Of a DNA stretch of 64,000 bases, positions 33,197 to 42,841 are shown in pieces. The position numbers were made by a program, and so were the translations under genes. The stretch's first letter is position 1. Each line of letters opens with the position of its first letter. The notes beneath the pieces are model-generated. The model saw only the letters and a list, made by a program, of their open reading frames with translations. It did no database searches and was not told the origin of the DNA. This DNA is from Arthrobacter sp. CDRTa11 (GTDB lineage Bacteria > Actinomycetota > Actinomycetes > Actinomycetales > Micrococcaceae), in assembly GCF_026427775.1 (NCBI RefSeq), contig NZ_CP044532.1, positions 2,232,001 to 2,296,000 on the forward strand, given 5' to 3'.

Positions 33197-34627
33197 CTAG
33201 GCGAGGACTCGCAAATCGTCCCCTGGGGCGTGTTGGGGAGCGCCGACGTGATGTGCGAGGTTGCTCATTGCGGCCTCTCGCCATAGCTTAAGACGAGCTA
33301 TCTCGGCGCTCACCTCGGGCAGGTGCTTTCGCTCGTTGAGGCCCCGGGCTGGATTTAGCCTGGTATTGCTTGACCACGCCGCAATTTCTGCCTGTGCTTC
33401 ACGCCGGGAGGCGCTGGTGAGACTGGCGCTGGTGAAGGAGAGAAGATCATCGACGTGCCCGGTGTAAACCACCGGCAGTGAGAGATAGTTTTTCTCTTCG
33501 TCATCATTTCGGGTCGCTTCTACGACGGCTAAGGTTGCAGCGCTCCAGCAGGCGTATCCAGGGGTGACATATTGCAAAGCCATTCGCCCTGTTTCGAAAA
33601 CAGGTTTTGGCGCGATCGTCCTTAGCCCTGTTGCTGTGCAATCGACGTAGATTTCACTAGGCGGGCGGGCTTCGTGGCCCCGATCAAACTCGATGCCGCC
33701 GCTTCTGATGCGTTGGACGCGGCCGCTACGGGACACGCGCTCGATAGAGGCCAAACGATTGAATTCCGACTTGCTGATTGTTGCACCGCGGAACTGAGTT
33801 GGCTCCACAGTTCGGTCAAGTCGAAGGAAGAGGCCAGCGTCTTCCAGTTGGTATGCAAGGCCGCGACCAGTCGTCACCTTTGCTGCTGCCTGTGCCAAGG
33901 TGCTCTGATATCTGAGGCGGGTGTGTACGAGATCGAGAGGCTGAGTCCACGTGCGATCAATGTACCAACCATCGCGCGAGCGGACCCACGAGATAGAGTT
34001 GGGGTCTACCCCGTGATCGAGTAGCCAGGTGCACACGTCCATTGCAGTTTTGCCTGCACCTATTACAGTGAATCCGGCAGGCGTACTGCCTAGGTTGACC
34101 AACTGATTAGGTGTTACGAGCGTGACGCCCGGGTCGACTTCATACGCCGGTTTCCGCCGTGATGGAATGTCTGGTTCTATGTAGGTGGCATCGACGAGAC
34201 GACGACGAACGCGGACGGTGGTTTCCTTCCCGGTGAGTAGTGAGACGAGCCTGTACTCGCCCGGCCGGTCCTCGTGGAATTCGGTCATACCGAAAAAGCG
34301 AACCTGACCCGAGGGGAGTAACACCCGGTTCAGGACGTCCGAAAAATAGGCGCAAATTTCAGGGGCTGACGAAAGCTCATACATTCCAGCGTTGTGCCCG
34401 GACCCGTCAATACGGTCTTTGCCGAGATCAGTTGAGGAAACCCCATAGCAAGCTGCAGCCTGATGAAGCCTGACGAAGGGGTAGGCATCATGCCAATGGC
34501 CGCCAGGCGAATGGCGCCGATCAACCATGACGACGTCGGCGTCAGAGTGCTCGATGAGGCTATCAACGAAGGCCATGCCCGAGGCGCCCGCCCCGACCAC
34601 CAGATAGTCAGTCTCGATAATGGACAT
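33197..34627 (-). CDS. FAD-dependent NAD(P)-binding oxidoreductase of unknown substrate
   Basis: A 476-residue flavoprotein starting TDYLVVGAGASGMAFVDSLI, a clear FAD Rossmann motif (GAGASG), followed by VVMVDRRHSPGGHW. A second dinucleotide-binding segment appears as GFTVIGAGKTAMDVCTWLL. It lacks the FxGxxxH fingerprint of FMO and Baeyer-Villiger enzymes, so I call it only an oxidoreductase. GGAGGATC precedes the ATG. It lies between IS debris and a putative fucose-catabolism region, with no co-directional partner close by. Its function cannot be inferred from the neighbours. Confidence 0.8.
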   Translation of the reverse strand: MSIIETDYLVVGAGASGMAFVDSLIEHSDADVVMVDRRHSPGGHWHDAYPFVRLHQAAACYGVSSTDLGKDRIDGSGHNAGMYELSSAPEICAYFSDVLNRVLLPSGQVRFFGMTEFHEDRPGEYRLVSLLTGKETTVRVRRRLVDATYIEPDIPSRRKPAYEVDPGVTLVTPNQLVNLGSTPAGFTVIGAGKTAMDVCTWLLDHGVDPNSISWVRSRDGWYIDRTWTQPLDLVHTRLRYQSTLAQAAAKVTTGRGLAYQLEDAGLFLRLDRTVEPTQFRGATISKSEFNRLASIERVSRSGRVQRIRSGGIEFDRGHEARPPSEIYVDCTATGLRTIAPKPVFETGRMALQYVTPGYACWSAATLAVVEATRNDDEEKNYLSLPVVYTGHVDDLLSFTSASLTSASRREAQAEIAAWSSNTRLNPARGLNERKHLPEVSAEIARLKLWREAAMSNLAHHVGAPQHAPGDDLRVLA

Positions 34628-35121
34628 TTTGATCCTCCACTAGAACTACGATGTTCTCCATTGGCTGGTCCGCAAAAATAGCGGATTGCACTATAAATCG
34701 AAGTATGCTCCGTTATCCTATCAGATGTGTCCCGTTTCACTGAACGCGGGGTAGGCTGCCTGTTGCCCTTACGGCCACGTCCAGACTTGTCTGCCCGTGG
34801 CCTCTTGGATTCTCCAGCCATGTCCCTTGGATCGACCCAGATGTCCTGTCCATCCGCCTTGTGATACATCCTTCTTGTCGCTGCTCCAGACGCAAGTGTC
34901 CCGAGAATGCTCCAGTCCTTCGAAAAAGGGTCGAGAGTCCACGGTCCTGCGGGCCGATTTCCGTATCCGAACCAACGTGCTTCCCCAGGCCGGAGTGTAT
35001 GCCAGTCGGTGGACAGCTTGACGAGGTCTTCGGCCACTGAACCAGCTGCTTGGCGGTTCTGCGTCTGCATGTTCTTCGCTTTCGAGGTGGTTCCGGAGGG
35101 GCCCGACGCAATCCTCGCCGG
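34628..35121. other. Gap with a possible broken or unknown small gene
   Basis: A minus-strand frame from 35070 reads TDWHTLRPGEARWFGYGNRP then WTLDPFSKDWSILGTL, which looks coding for about 85 codons, then loses that character and runs into the next gene in the wrong frame. It may be a truncated gene of unknown family. No ribosome site is evident. Confidence 0.35.
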
Positions 35122-36579
35122 TCAGATACACCCGCGGTACGGGAGTTGCCCGAGTGTGGTGATATCGGCTTTTGTGTCATCACCAGAGGTGCAGTAGATG
35201 CCGTCATTGCTGGCAAACAGGGTGAGGGCTTCGTCGTACCGCAGTTCTGCCGGCAATGGCGGTTTGTCGGTCCAGGCGAAGAATTCTCTGGTAAAGGTCG
35301 ATTGGTCTTTTCGTCCGAATATGTTTAGGTCACCAGCGGTGAGTGGGCTCTTGATGCACCAGTGAACGCCTTGCTCGGACCAATAGGCCCGGTCGGTGGT
35401 AAGCACTGACTGACGCTCGAAGGGTGCGAAGACCTCGTCCCATATGCCGGGGTCATCTTCACCGAGGTGGAAGGCGAGGAAAAGCAGGTCGTGGGAGTGC
35501 CAAGCGGTGCTTGGTGCGACATCGGCCTCGTTATGCCATCCGGTTGCTGAAGCGAAGTACCCGGCCGGGGTTTGGTAGTGGGCATAGGTGGCCAAACACT
35601 GGTCAATGAAGCTCTGCAACTCGGCATCCGGCGCTACTCTAACGAGCTCGGAGATGCCATGAAGGGTCAAACCCATTCCAGCGATAAGCATCGGCGAATC
35701 TGTTTTTAGGACCTTGTCCCCGGAAACGTACCAGTAGCGGTGGAAGCGAACCATTCCTTCAGGGTCGATCCAGGCCGAGCGCGCAATGTGGAGTGCCAGG
35801 CGCCGGGCTTCTTCTAGTAATCCTGGGAGTCCGTAGGTCTGCGCGGCGGTGACGAGTGGTGCGATCATCAGCCCGTAGTACTCTGCCGGTTCGAGAATGC
35901 CCCCTCGGGTCCGGTCGGCTGCGGTGCGGAAGGCACCTGACGAGTCCGGGTCCGGCACGCCTGCGTGGTGATGCAGCGAGATGAGAGTATCGAGGTCCTC
36001 TGGAATCTCTTCCTTGTATAGGGGGTCGCCGGTGAGCTCGGTGTAGAGGAGCTTGACCCACACTCGTGCATACTCCTGATTACACGTTCCCTCCTCCGAG
36101 GGCCGCCCACTGCCAAAGGTCTTCATGGCTTCGAGGTTGCCGAGAACGGTCTTCAGAATCTGGTCAACTTCGGAATCGTCGAGAAGTGACCGTCCGTAGC
36201 GCAGCCCCATCAGGAGGCCAAGGCTTCCTGTGGCGTTGTGAATCAGACCAATGGTTGCCGATTCGCCGACCTGAAACCCTACATGACGATACGACCCGTC
36301 ATCCTGCAATGCATGGGACTGGAAGTGCATCATCCGCTTCCACAGTGCCACGGCACGGGGGTCCGGGTTGACCGACAGCATCTTGGCAAGAGCTCCAAGG
36401 GCTGGGGCGGAAAAGGCGGCGTGCCCGCTGGTGAAATCAAGAAATGTGGCCGGGTTGGTGCCCCAAACACTGTGATTGTGGAAGCCATTGATGGCTCCCT
36501 CCTCCGTTACCCAGGTGCTCATCCATCTGACTAGTGCATTCAGGCTGGGCTGGCTGGGTGCCGACGATGCTGTTGACAT
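35122..36579 (-). CDS. Uncharacterised helical protein, possible six-hairpin glycosidase fold
   Basis: A 485-residue soluble protein without signal peptide. Repeated helix pairs, aromatic clusters (GFHNHSVWGTN, LDFTSGHAAFSAPALGAL, RFHRYWYVSGDKVLKTDSPM) and the overall length suggest an (alpha/alpha)6 barrel such as those of six-hairpin glycosidases, but I do not recognise a named family. The start at 36579 (MSTASSAP) removes a 13-residue non-coding extension. It is divergent from the ABC importer at 36712 with a 132-bp gap, which hints at a shared regulatory region and a role in processing an imported or released sugar. Confidence 0.7.
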   Translation of the reverse strand: MSTASSAPSQPSLNALVRWMSTWVTEEGAINGFHNHSVWGTNPATFLDFTSGHAAFSAPALGALAKMLSVNPDPRAVALWKRMMHFQSHALQDDGSYRHVGFQVGESATIGLIHNATGSLGLLMGLRYGRSLLDDSEVDQILKTVLGNLEAMKTFGSGRPSEEGTCNQEYARVWVKLLYTELTGDPLYKEEIPEDLDTLISLHHHAGVPDPDSSGAFRTAADRTRGGILEPAEYYGLMIAPLVTAAQTYGLPGLLEEARRLALHIARSAWIDPEGMVRFHRYWYVSGDKVLKTDSPMLIAGMGLTLHGISELVRVAPDAELQSFIDQCLATYAHYQTPAGYFASATGWHNEADVAPSTAWHSHDLLFLAFHLGEDDPGIWDEVFAPFERQSVLTTDRAYWSEQGVHWCIKSPLTAGDLNIFGRKDQSTFTREFFAWTDKPPLPAELRYDEALTLFASNDGIYCTSGDDTKADITTLGQLPYRGCI

Positions 36580-36711
36580 GAGTTCTGCTTCCGTGTGTGC
36601 TACGAGTAATGACGGCAAAGATAAGACGTGTTATGTTAGTCACCATAGCCGACGGAATGCGCTTCCCAGAACCCTCTGCTACGGCTCACCTATTTCAAGA
36701 TGGAGACAATG

Positions 36712-37986
36712 ATGTTTGCAACTACGAGGCGCCGCGCCACGGCTGTCTTGGCCGCAGGAACAGTTCCCTTCCTCCTGCTGACCGCATGTTCGTCACCCAG
36801 CACTGATTCCGGGAGCGGTGCCACCGCCGGCGGCGAAGTGCGCATGCTCGTCAATTTGACCGATAACCTCACTCAGGATTATTGGAACAAGCTGGTAAAA
36901 CCGTTTGAGGACAAGACCGGGATTGACGTCAAGATTGAAGGGCCCACCGGCAAGTCTGTGGCCGAGACCTTCCCCACGCAGTTGGCCGCAGGCACCGCTC
37001 CGGACGTTATCCAGTCCCTCTTTCCCGACCAGCAGACCGCCCCGGAACTCGTCGATCTCTCCGGTGAGGGCTGGGTGAAGGACACGCCAATGGCCGACAC
37101 CTATGCGATGGAGGGCAAGAACTATGTCGTAGGCGTGGGCTCGCAGGCCCAGTCCCTCGTTTATTACAACAAGTCAGCTTTTGCCGCAGCGGGCATCACC
37201 AAGACCCCCGAAACGTGGGATGAGTTCAACGAAACGCTGCAGAAGCTGAAGACGGCCGGCTTCACTCCGCTCCAGTCAGCTGGCCAGTTCATGACCGGCC
37301 TCCAGCTCCAGCAGCTGTGGCACCCGACGCTGAACATTGAACACCCCAAGTGGCAGTCCTCTGTTACCGATGAGAGCCTGACGGTCGGCCAAGCCTACCA
37401 GCCCATGTTTGAAAAGTACTCCAAGTGGATCGAAGACGGATACATAGCGAAGGACGCTGTTGGTCTTGATCCCTCCGCGGCGGATGCCAATTTCATTGGC
37501 GGCAAGGTAGGTATGTACCCGCTGGGCAGCTGGTTTGTAGCCACGCTGGTAAAAGCCGGGAATCTTCCCTTCGAAGTTGGAGTTTTCTCCCCTCCGGTGG
37601 ACAAGGGACAGGACTACCCGGGACCGCAGGGTGCCACAATGGCCACGCCGTACATGGTCTACCAGGGCAGCAAAAACCTGGATGCCTCCAAGCAGCTGGT
37701 GCAGTACCTGGTCACTGACGAGACGGCCATCAAGACTCAGCTCACGGCAGATGGGGGCTTCCGTGCAGGTTATGACGTTCAGACGTCCGACGCCGGCAAA
37801 GATGTTCAGAAAATTGTAGACAGCGCCCCCAGCCTTGTATCGGTGGGTCAGGGCGCCGGCGACAACCAGCTTCCTGTGGCTGGCTTCAACCCGCGCTTCA
37901 CCCAGGTAGCGCAGAGCCTGTTCACCGGCGCTTCGCCCCAGGACGCTGCAAATTCGATCGACCAGTGGGTTAAAGAGAACCGGTGA
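36712..37986 (+). CDS. ABC transporter extracellular sugar-binding lipoprotein
   Basis: A 424-residue solute-binding protein of the carbohydrate (family 1) type. The N-terminus is a lipoprotein signal: positively charged RRR, a hydrophobic stretch and the lipobox LLTAC with the lipidated cysteine. The mature protein shows TGIDVKIEGPTGKSVAETFP and AAAGITKTPETWDEFNETLQ, typical of the family. GGAG at 36702 lies 6 bp before the third of three in-frame ATGs, so 36712 is preferred. It heads an operon with two permeases. In view of the sugar-acid pathway genes to the right it probably binds a deoxyhexose such as L-fucose or an oligosaccharide; that is inferred. Confidence 0.93.
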   Translation: MFATTRRRATAVLAAGTVPFLLLTACSSPSTDSGSGATAGGEVRMLVNLTDNLTQDYWNKLVKPFEDKTGIDVKIEGPTGKSVAETFPTQLAAGTAPDVIQSLFPDQQTAPELVDLSGEGWVKDTPMADTYAMEGKNYVVGVGSQAQSLVYYNKSAFAAAGITKTPETWDEFNETLQKLKTAGFTPLQSAGQFMTGLQLQQLWHPTLNIEHPKWQSSVTDESLTVGQAYQPMFEKYSKWIEDGYIAKDAVGLDPSAADANFIGGKVGMYPLGSWFVATLVKAGNLPFEVGVFSPPVDKGQDYPGPQGATMATPYMVYQGSKNLDASKQLVQYLVTDETAIKTQLTADGGFRAGYDVQTSDAGKDVQKIVDSAPSLVSVGQGAGDNQLPVAGFNPRFTQVAQSLFTGASPQDAANSIDQWVKENR

Positions 37987-38960
37987 TCCCAGGGATGACA
38001 ACCGTGACAACCGAGACCAGAACCAGCCGGGCTGAACTTAGCCCCAAGCCACCGACCAAGACCAAAAGAAGCAACAAAGCCAAGACCCGTGCTGTCCTGA
38101 CGGAATTCAGCATGGTGGCTCCTGCAGTCCTGGTGTATGTGGGACTACTGGTGGTACCGGTGTTGTTCGCCTTCTACTACAGCCTGACCGATTACAACGG
38201 ATTCCCTTCACAGACACCGAAATTCGTCGGATTCAAAAACTTCGAACGGATCTTTGAATCAGCGGACGTCAAGGGAACGATGGTCTTGACCGGGATTGTC
38301 GCCGCGGTCGGCTCGCTGCTGGTGAACTTCGCGGCACTGGGTATGGCCCTGCTGCTGCAAAAGACGAACCGTTTCAACACCTTTGGACGCGTTGTCATGT
38401 TCTACCCCCATGTGCTCAGCATGCTGGTTGTGGGCTTCCTGTGGGCCGCCATCCTCGGCCCACAGGGAGCGGTCAACACCCTGAGGGAAGTGTTGGGTCA
38501 AGGTGACCTGCCGTTCCTTTCTGACCCCTTATGGGCGCTGTGGACGATGGTAGGTGTCATCGTTTGGGCGCAATTCGGCGTCCAACTGGTCCTGTATCTC
38601 GCCGGTCTGCAAACAATTCCGGCCGAACTCCTGGAAGCAGCGCGGATCGACGGGGCCAACAAATGGCAGCTGTTCAGGTCGGTGACCTGGCCGGCTCTGG
38701 GTCCCACAGCCACCGTAGCCATCATCACCTCAGGCATTTCATTGCTGAAGACCTACGACGTCGTCGTCTCCCTCACCGGAGGCGGCCCCGCCGGATCCAC
38801 CAAAACGCTTGCCTACGAGATCCTGTCGGTCTCATTCCCGGAACGGCGGATTGGACTGGCATCGGCTGAATCCGTGCTGCTGATCATCGCCGCAGCAATA
38901 CTTGCCTTCACCGTTCTTGCCCTGCGGAAAAAGGCTGACGAAGGAGCAGAGAGCGTCTGA
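37983..38960 (+). CDS. ABC sugar permease, MalF type
   Basis: A 325-residue inner-membrane permease with six hydrophobic helices, an N-terminal basic tail (KTKRSNKAKTR) and the EAA loop, the contact for the ATPase: EAARIDGANKWQLFRSVTWP. The GTG overlaps the stop of the binding-protein gene (GTGA), a sign of coupling. An ATG at 37995 is an alternative. No ATP-binding gene is present in the operon, as is common in actinobacterial sugar importers that share one MsiK-type ATPase. Confidence 0.93.
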   Translation: MIPGMTTVTTETRTSRAELSPKPPTKTKRSNKAKTRAVLTEFSMVAPAVLVYVGLLVVPVLFAFYYSLTDYNGFPSQTPKFVGFKNFERIFESADVKGTMVLTGIVAAVGSLLVNFAALGMALLLQKTNRFNTFGRVVMFYPHVLSMLVVGFLWAAILGPQGAVNTLREVLGQGDLPFLSDPLWALWTMVGVIVWAQFGVQLVLYLAGLQTIPAELLEAARIDGANKWQLFRSVTWPALGPTATVAIITSGISLLKTYDVVVSLTGGGPAGSTKTLAYEILSVSFPERRIGLASAESVLLIIAAAILAFTVLALRKKADEGAESV

Positions 38961-39802
38961 TGAGAAAAACAGCAACTATCAGTAATGCGCTGCGGATTAG
39001 CTTTGTAGGCCTGCTATGCCTGGCGATGCTCGTCCCGATGTACCTGCTGATCGTGAATTCCTTCAAAGACCAGCAATCAATCCTCAGTGCTCCGTTTGAA
39101 CTGAATCTGGCCACGGCAACCCCGGATTTCCTTATTCAGGCATGGAACAGCCGCGAGTTCAGCGTGCCCTTCGGATACCTCATCACCTGTGGTTTGGTGA
39201 TTTGCGTCAACATCGTCTCCATCGGCGTGTGCGCCCCTGCCGCCTACGTCATCGCACGTTCCCCGAAGGCGCTCTTCAGGGCAATTCTGTTGTTCTTTAT
39301 CGCTGGGATGTTCATCCCCACGCAAGTGATTCTAATTCCGGTTATCTTCGTGCTCCGAGGGCTGGGATTGATGGGAACGTTCCCCGGACTCGTGCTGTTC
39401 ATGGCCTCTGCAACAGTTCCTTTCACGTTGTTCGTGTTTACGGGTTTCATCCGGCTCCTGCCAAAGGCACTGGACGAAGCCGCGTCAATGGACGGCGCCG
39501 GCCGACTGTACACGCTGTGGAGGATAGTGTTCCCGCTCATGAAGCCCATCGTTGCCACCGTCTTCATTCTCAACGCCCTCGGCGTTTGGAATGACTTCGC
39601 CAGCCCCCAGGTCATCCTCGGGCCAGGCAGCGGCCTGTATACGGTCACCACGGGCGTCTACGCGTCCGTTGGGCAGTATTCGGCCGACTACACCAAGGTG
39701 TTTCCGACCCTGCTTCTGGCAGTGGTTCCGATCCTGCTGATCTTCATCCTGATGCAGCGCTATGTCATGAGCGGCCTGGCCGCAGGCGCTACAAAGGGAT
39801 AG
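38960..39802 (+). CDS. ABC sugar permease, MalG type
   Basis: A 280-residue permease with about six helices and the EAA loop EAASMDGAGRLYTLWRIVFP. The ATG overlaps the previous stop (TGATG), so the three genes form a tight operon ended by the terminator at 39837. It pairs with the preceding MalF-type protein to form the channel for the lipoprotein-bound sugar. Confidence 0.94.
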   Translation: MRKTATISNALRISFVGLLCLAMLVPMYLLIVNSFKDQQSILSAPFELNLATATPDFLIQAWNSREFSVPFGYLITCGLVICVNIVSIGVCAPAAYVIARSPKALFRAILLFFIAGMFIPTQVILIPVIFVLRGLGLMGTFPGLVLFMASATVPFTLFVFTGFIRLLPKALDEAASMDGAGRLYTLWRIVFPLMKPIVATVFILNALGVWNDFASPQVILGPGSGLYTVTTGVYASVGQYSADYTKVFPTLLLAVVPILLIFILMQRYVMSGLAAGATKG

Positions 39803-39836
39803 CCGTCCACCCCGATCCTCTCTATCGTCTGCCCGT

Positions 39837-39886
39837 AATTGCCCCGGCGGGAGAGCCAACACGGTTCTCCCCGCCGGGGCAATTCT
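39837..39886 (+). terminator. Strong intrinsic terminator of the ABC operon
   Basis: AATTGCCCCGGCGGGAGA (39837-39854) pairs with a complement ending at 39884 (one bulged C), followed by CTTTAT. It lies 35 bp after the last permease gene. Confidence 0.88.
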
Positions 39887-40326
39887 TTATGTACTGATCA
39901 GCTGCTCCGGCCACTTGAGCACGAGTAGATATCCGCCGACTCGCGTTTGGCGCCCTCCAACCATCGTCGCGACAGGTTCCTCCTGCTGGACAATTCAAAC
40001 GGGCTGCTTTCGGACGGTCAGGAGTCTCCAAACCGGGAACTCCCGCCGGCAGCGGGTTACACCTCAAACAAGTAGATACAGCCCGCGAATAGGGCTGAGC
40101 TGTGATGGGGATTCCGGCGTCGCCGTGCCTGTCCCAGCATGTTTCGACGCCGGGCCGTCAGGCTGGGCGGCTGGATGAACCGGAACGTCCGGGACATCGG
40201 AGGTCTATCCGGGAATCAAGCCCGGCGACGGGACAATCCTGGCCGATGTCGGACGCCCGTATTTCGGTATCTAGCCTAGTGAGCGTGTTTTGCCTCAGAT
40301 CAGTGCCGACCGGCGACGCGGGTGCC
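39887..40326. other. Intergenic stretch between convergent operons
   Basis: About 440 bp between the ABC operon and the oppositely oriented catabolic operon. No gene, repeat or RNA was recognised. Confidence 0.5.
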
Positions 40327-41406
40327 TTAAGCGCGGTTCTTCGCGACCGCCTCGGTGATCTCGCCGAGCAGGGGCAGTCCGTTGAGGTACCGTTCCACAT
40401 CCGAGATGGCTCCGTCCCCGAGAGCGGTTCTCTCTGATCCGATGCTTCCCGCTGCATGACCGGTGAGGTGGACGTTAGGCAGGGTATACAGCGCGGAGTC
40501 TGGCATCGGCGGTTCGGGCCATGTGACGTCCAATATGGCGAACAGATCTGTCCTTTCGGTCATCACATCCACCAGTGCGTCTTCGTCCACGAGAGCCCCC
40601 CGTGCAGTGTTGATGAAGCTGGCGCCGGGTTTGAGGAGCTGCAGTTGCTCGCGGCCGATGAGCTTGTCGGTGATCCCCGGAATCCAAGGCGCATGGACGC
40701 TGACGACGTCGCTTTCGCGGAATACGTCCTCGAGCGCCACTGCCCTCCGCACACCCGCCCGATTGGCGTCTTCGTCGGTAATTAGGGGGTCCCAGGTGAT
40801 GACGTCGGCGTTGAGCGGGGAGAGCCGGTCGCGGATTTTACGGGCAATGGAGCCGAAGGAGACTAATCCGATGGTGGCGCCGTAGATGCCGTGCGCTGTG
40901 TTCAGCGGCGGCAGGATTCGCTGGGCCCGGAGGATAGCGCTTCTCCTGTGGACGTCTTTGAGGGCCAGCACTATCTCTGCGTAGACGAACTCGCTGACCG
41001 GCTCGTTATTCAACTCGACCATTGAACTGACCCTGATGCCCCGGTCCCACACCGATTGCGATACGAGGTTGCGGATGGATCCCGCCGAGTGAACTATGAC
41101 TTTCAGCGCCGGCATACGTTCGAGGATGCCGGCGTCCAGCTGGGGAGCCCCCCAGCCGGTGACCAGGATTTCGGTTGCCGCGAGATCATCGCGTTCCCTT
41201 AGCGCCTGACCGGAGATCGGGCCATGGGGCAGATCGACTATCTCCTTCAGCCGCGCTAGCGCCGACCCGCTGAAGACCTCGTCCAGCATGACCGTATCCA
41301 TTGCCAGAACTGCGGACACACGTTGTTGACCCGGGCGAGGTTCCTTACCCGGGTTAGTGGCACCGGCGGGTAATGGGGTCGGAGACGGCAAGGAGTCTGG
41401 ATGCAT
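40327..41406 (-). CDS. D-isomer-specific 2-hydroxyacid dehydrogenase
   Basis: A 359-residue NAD-dependent 2-hydroxyacid dehydrogenase. The Rossmann segment GATIGLVSFGSIARKI, the arginine-containing FINTARGALVDEDAL and the histidine end HLTGHAAGSIGSE are in place. The ATG at 41406 (MHPDSLPS) is preferred over the longer frame. It is the last gene of the leftward operon starting at 45593. In a non-phosphorylating deoxysugar pathway the end products are pyruvate and lactate, so reduction or oxidation of a keto or hydroxy acid by this enzyme is plausible, but its substrate is not known. Confidence 0.88.
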   Translation of the reverse strand: MHPDSLPSPTPLPAGATNPGKEPRPGQQRVSAVLAMDTVMLDEVFSGSALARLKEIVDLPHGPISGQALRERDDLAATEILVTGWGAPQLDAGILERMPALKVIVHSAGSIRNLVSQSVWDRGIRVSSMVELNNEPVSEFVYAEIVLALKDVHRRSAILRAQRILPPLNTAHGIYGATIGLVSFGSIARKIRDRLSPLNADVITWDPLITDEDANRAGVRRAVALEDVFRESDVVSVHAPWIPGITDKLIGREQLQLLKPGASFINTARGALVDEDALVDVMTERTDLFAILDVTWPEPPMPDSALYTLPNVHLTGHAAGSIGSERTALGDGAISDVERYLNGLPLLGEITEAVAKNRA

Positions 41407-41462
41407 CTGGAACGGGCTCTTTCCGGAAAATTCTGGTGTGTGAAGTTTGAAACGGGGTTGGA

Positions 41463-42473
41463 CTATGGGAGAGACAGCGGGAGTAAATGCTCGTTCTCTA
41501 ACGCTGACCACAATTCCACGGGTACGTTGGAGCGGTACAGCGCGGTGTTTCGCTCCACCTGTTCCGGCGTGCGCATCCCGAGGGTGACGTTAGCAACGCA
41601 GGGATGGCGCAAGGGGAAAGCGATGGCTGCCTGGGGGAGGCTGATGCCTGCCGCCTCGCACACGTCGGCCAACCGGTTAGCGCGGGCCAGCATTTCGGCA
41701 GGTGCCGGAGCGTAGTTGTAGTGGGCGTCCGCCGGCGGTCTGGGGTTGGCAAGAAGGCCTGAATTAAAGACACCGACTGCGACGATGGATTTGCCGTGTT
41801 TGGTGGCGGCTTCCAGGAGTTCATGGATGCCGTCGGCTTCGAGCAGCGTGAAGCGGCCAGCGAGCATGGCGACGTCGATGGCATCGGCGGCGAACAGTTC
41901 GGCCAGTTGCTCCGCGGAGTTTGTACCGATGCCCCGGGCGCCGATGACCCCGCAGTCCCGAAGCTCGGTCAACGTCTCAGCTGCCTGCCATGCGGAATCG
42001 GGGCAATTCTGGTCCGGGTCATGGGAGTAGAGGACGTCAACCCGGTCTGTGCCCAACCGGTCAAGGCTTGCCTTCAGGGATTTTAGGATCCCGTCCTGGC
42101 TGAAGTCCCACTGACGCCGCAGGTCATCAGGGACGACAAAGTCCCCGTCCTGGCCTAGGGGGTTCTGGTTGGGGACCAAGAGCCTTCCGACTTTAGTGGA
42201 GAGAACGTATTCATCCCGCGGATACTGCTTTAGGGCGGCGCCTATACGGCGTTCGGAAAGGCCGAGACCGTAGTGAGGGGCGGTATCGAAGTACCGGATT
42301 CCGAGGTCCCAGGCCCGCTCGACGGCGTGTTGCGCCTCCGTATCGCTGGTCGCCCGGTAGAGGTTACCCAAGCTGGCGGCCCCGAAGCCGATCTCGGAGA
42401 TCCGTAACCCGGTGGATGCTATGGGCCGGGTGGGCAGGGTCGTTTGGTTCACGGTGTGCGGCTCCACGCTCAT
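41463..42473 (-). CDS. Aldo/keto reductase, probably L-fucose (D-threo-aldose) 1-dehydrogenase
   Basis: A 336-residue aldo/keto reductase. Catalytic tetrad residues are visible: the Asp and Tyr in YFDTAPHYGLGLSERRIG, the Lys in VLSTKVGRLL, and the His in DVLYSHDPDQ. The sequence matches the D-threo-aldose 1-dehydrogenase subgroup, which oxidises L-fucose to L-fuconolactone. Its ATG overlaps the stop of the mutarotase gene by 4 bp. The neighbouring lactonase, dehydratase, SDR and FAH-type hydrolase fit the next steps. The specificity (fucose, rhamnose or galactose) remains inferred. Confidence 0.88.
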   Translation of the reverse strand: MSVEPHTVNQTTLPTRPIASTGLRISEIGFGAASLGNLYRATSDTEAQHAVERAWDLGIRYFDTAPHYGLGLSERRIGAALKQYPRDEYVLSTKVGRLLVPNQNPLGQDGDFVVPDDLRRQWDFSQDGILKSLKASLDRLGTDRVDVLYSHDPDQNCPDSAWQAAETLTELRDCGVIGARGIGTNSAEQLAELFAADAIDVAMLAGRFTLLEADGIHELLEAATKHGKSIVAVGVFNSGLLANPRPPADAHYNYAPAPAEMLARANRLADVCEAAGISLPQAAIAFPLRHPCVANVTLGMRTPEQVERNTALYRSNVPVELWSALENEHLLPLSLP

Positions 42474-42841
42474 GGGAGGTGCCAGACTTCCTGCAGCTCA
42501 GCCCACCGCTCATTGGGGGGAAGGTCAAGGAAAAAGGCGGACTGGCAGGGATCGGTGTGGGTCCACCATTCCCGGGTGATCGGGTCCTCGGCAATTCGCG
42601 CCATGTCGGCGTCGTGGTCCTTGCCGCGGTATTCGTAGTAGGCGAATAGGATCTCGTCCCGAATGAAAATGCTGTAGTTGGTCAAGTTGCAGGCGGTGAG
42701 TGTCGCCTCCACCTGTGGCCAGACGGCGGCGTGGAGTTCGAGGTAGCGTTCCCGCATGCCCGGACGGATTGCCACCACCAGGGCGTGGCGCTCAGGTTCG
42801 CTGATTCTTTCAGTCCCGCAGCGGGGTGCTGGCGATGTCAC
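42470..42841 (-). CDS. L-rhamnose mutarotase family protein
   Basis: A 123-residue mutarotase of the RhaM type, a small dimeric ferredoxin-like alpha/beta fold that interconverts sugar anomers. The family pattern is seen in RPGMRERYLELHAAVWPQVE, NYSIFIRDEILFAYYEY and the C-terminal WWTHTDPCQSAF. The GTG start overlaps the stop of the SDR gene (GTGA) and its own stop overlaps the aldo/keto reductase start, so the three are translationally coupled. In this context it would supply the correct anomer of L-fucose or L-rhamnose to the dehydrogenase. Confidence 0.9.
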   Translation of the reverse strand: MTSPAPRCGTERISEPERHALVVAIRPGMRERYLELHAAVWPQVEATLTACNLTNYSIFIRDEILFAYYEYRGKDHDADMARIAEDPITREWWTHTDPCQSAFFLDLPPNERWAELQEVWHLP

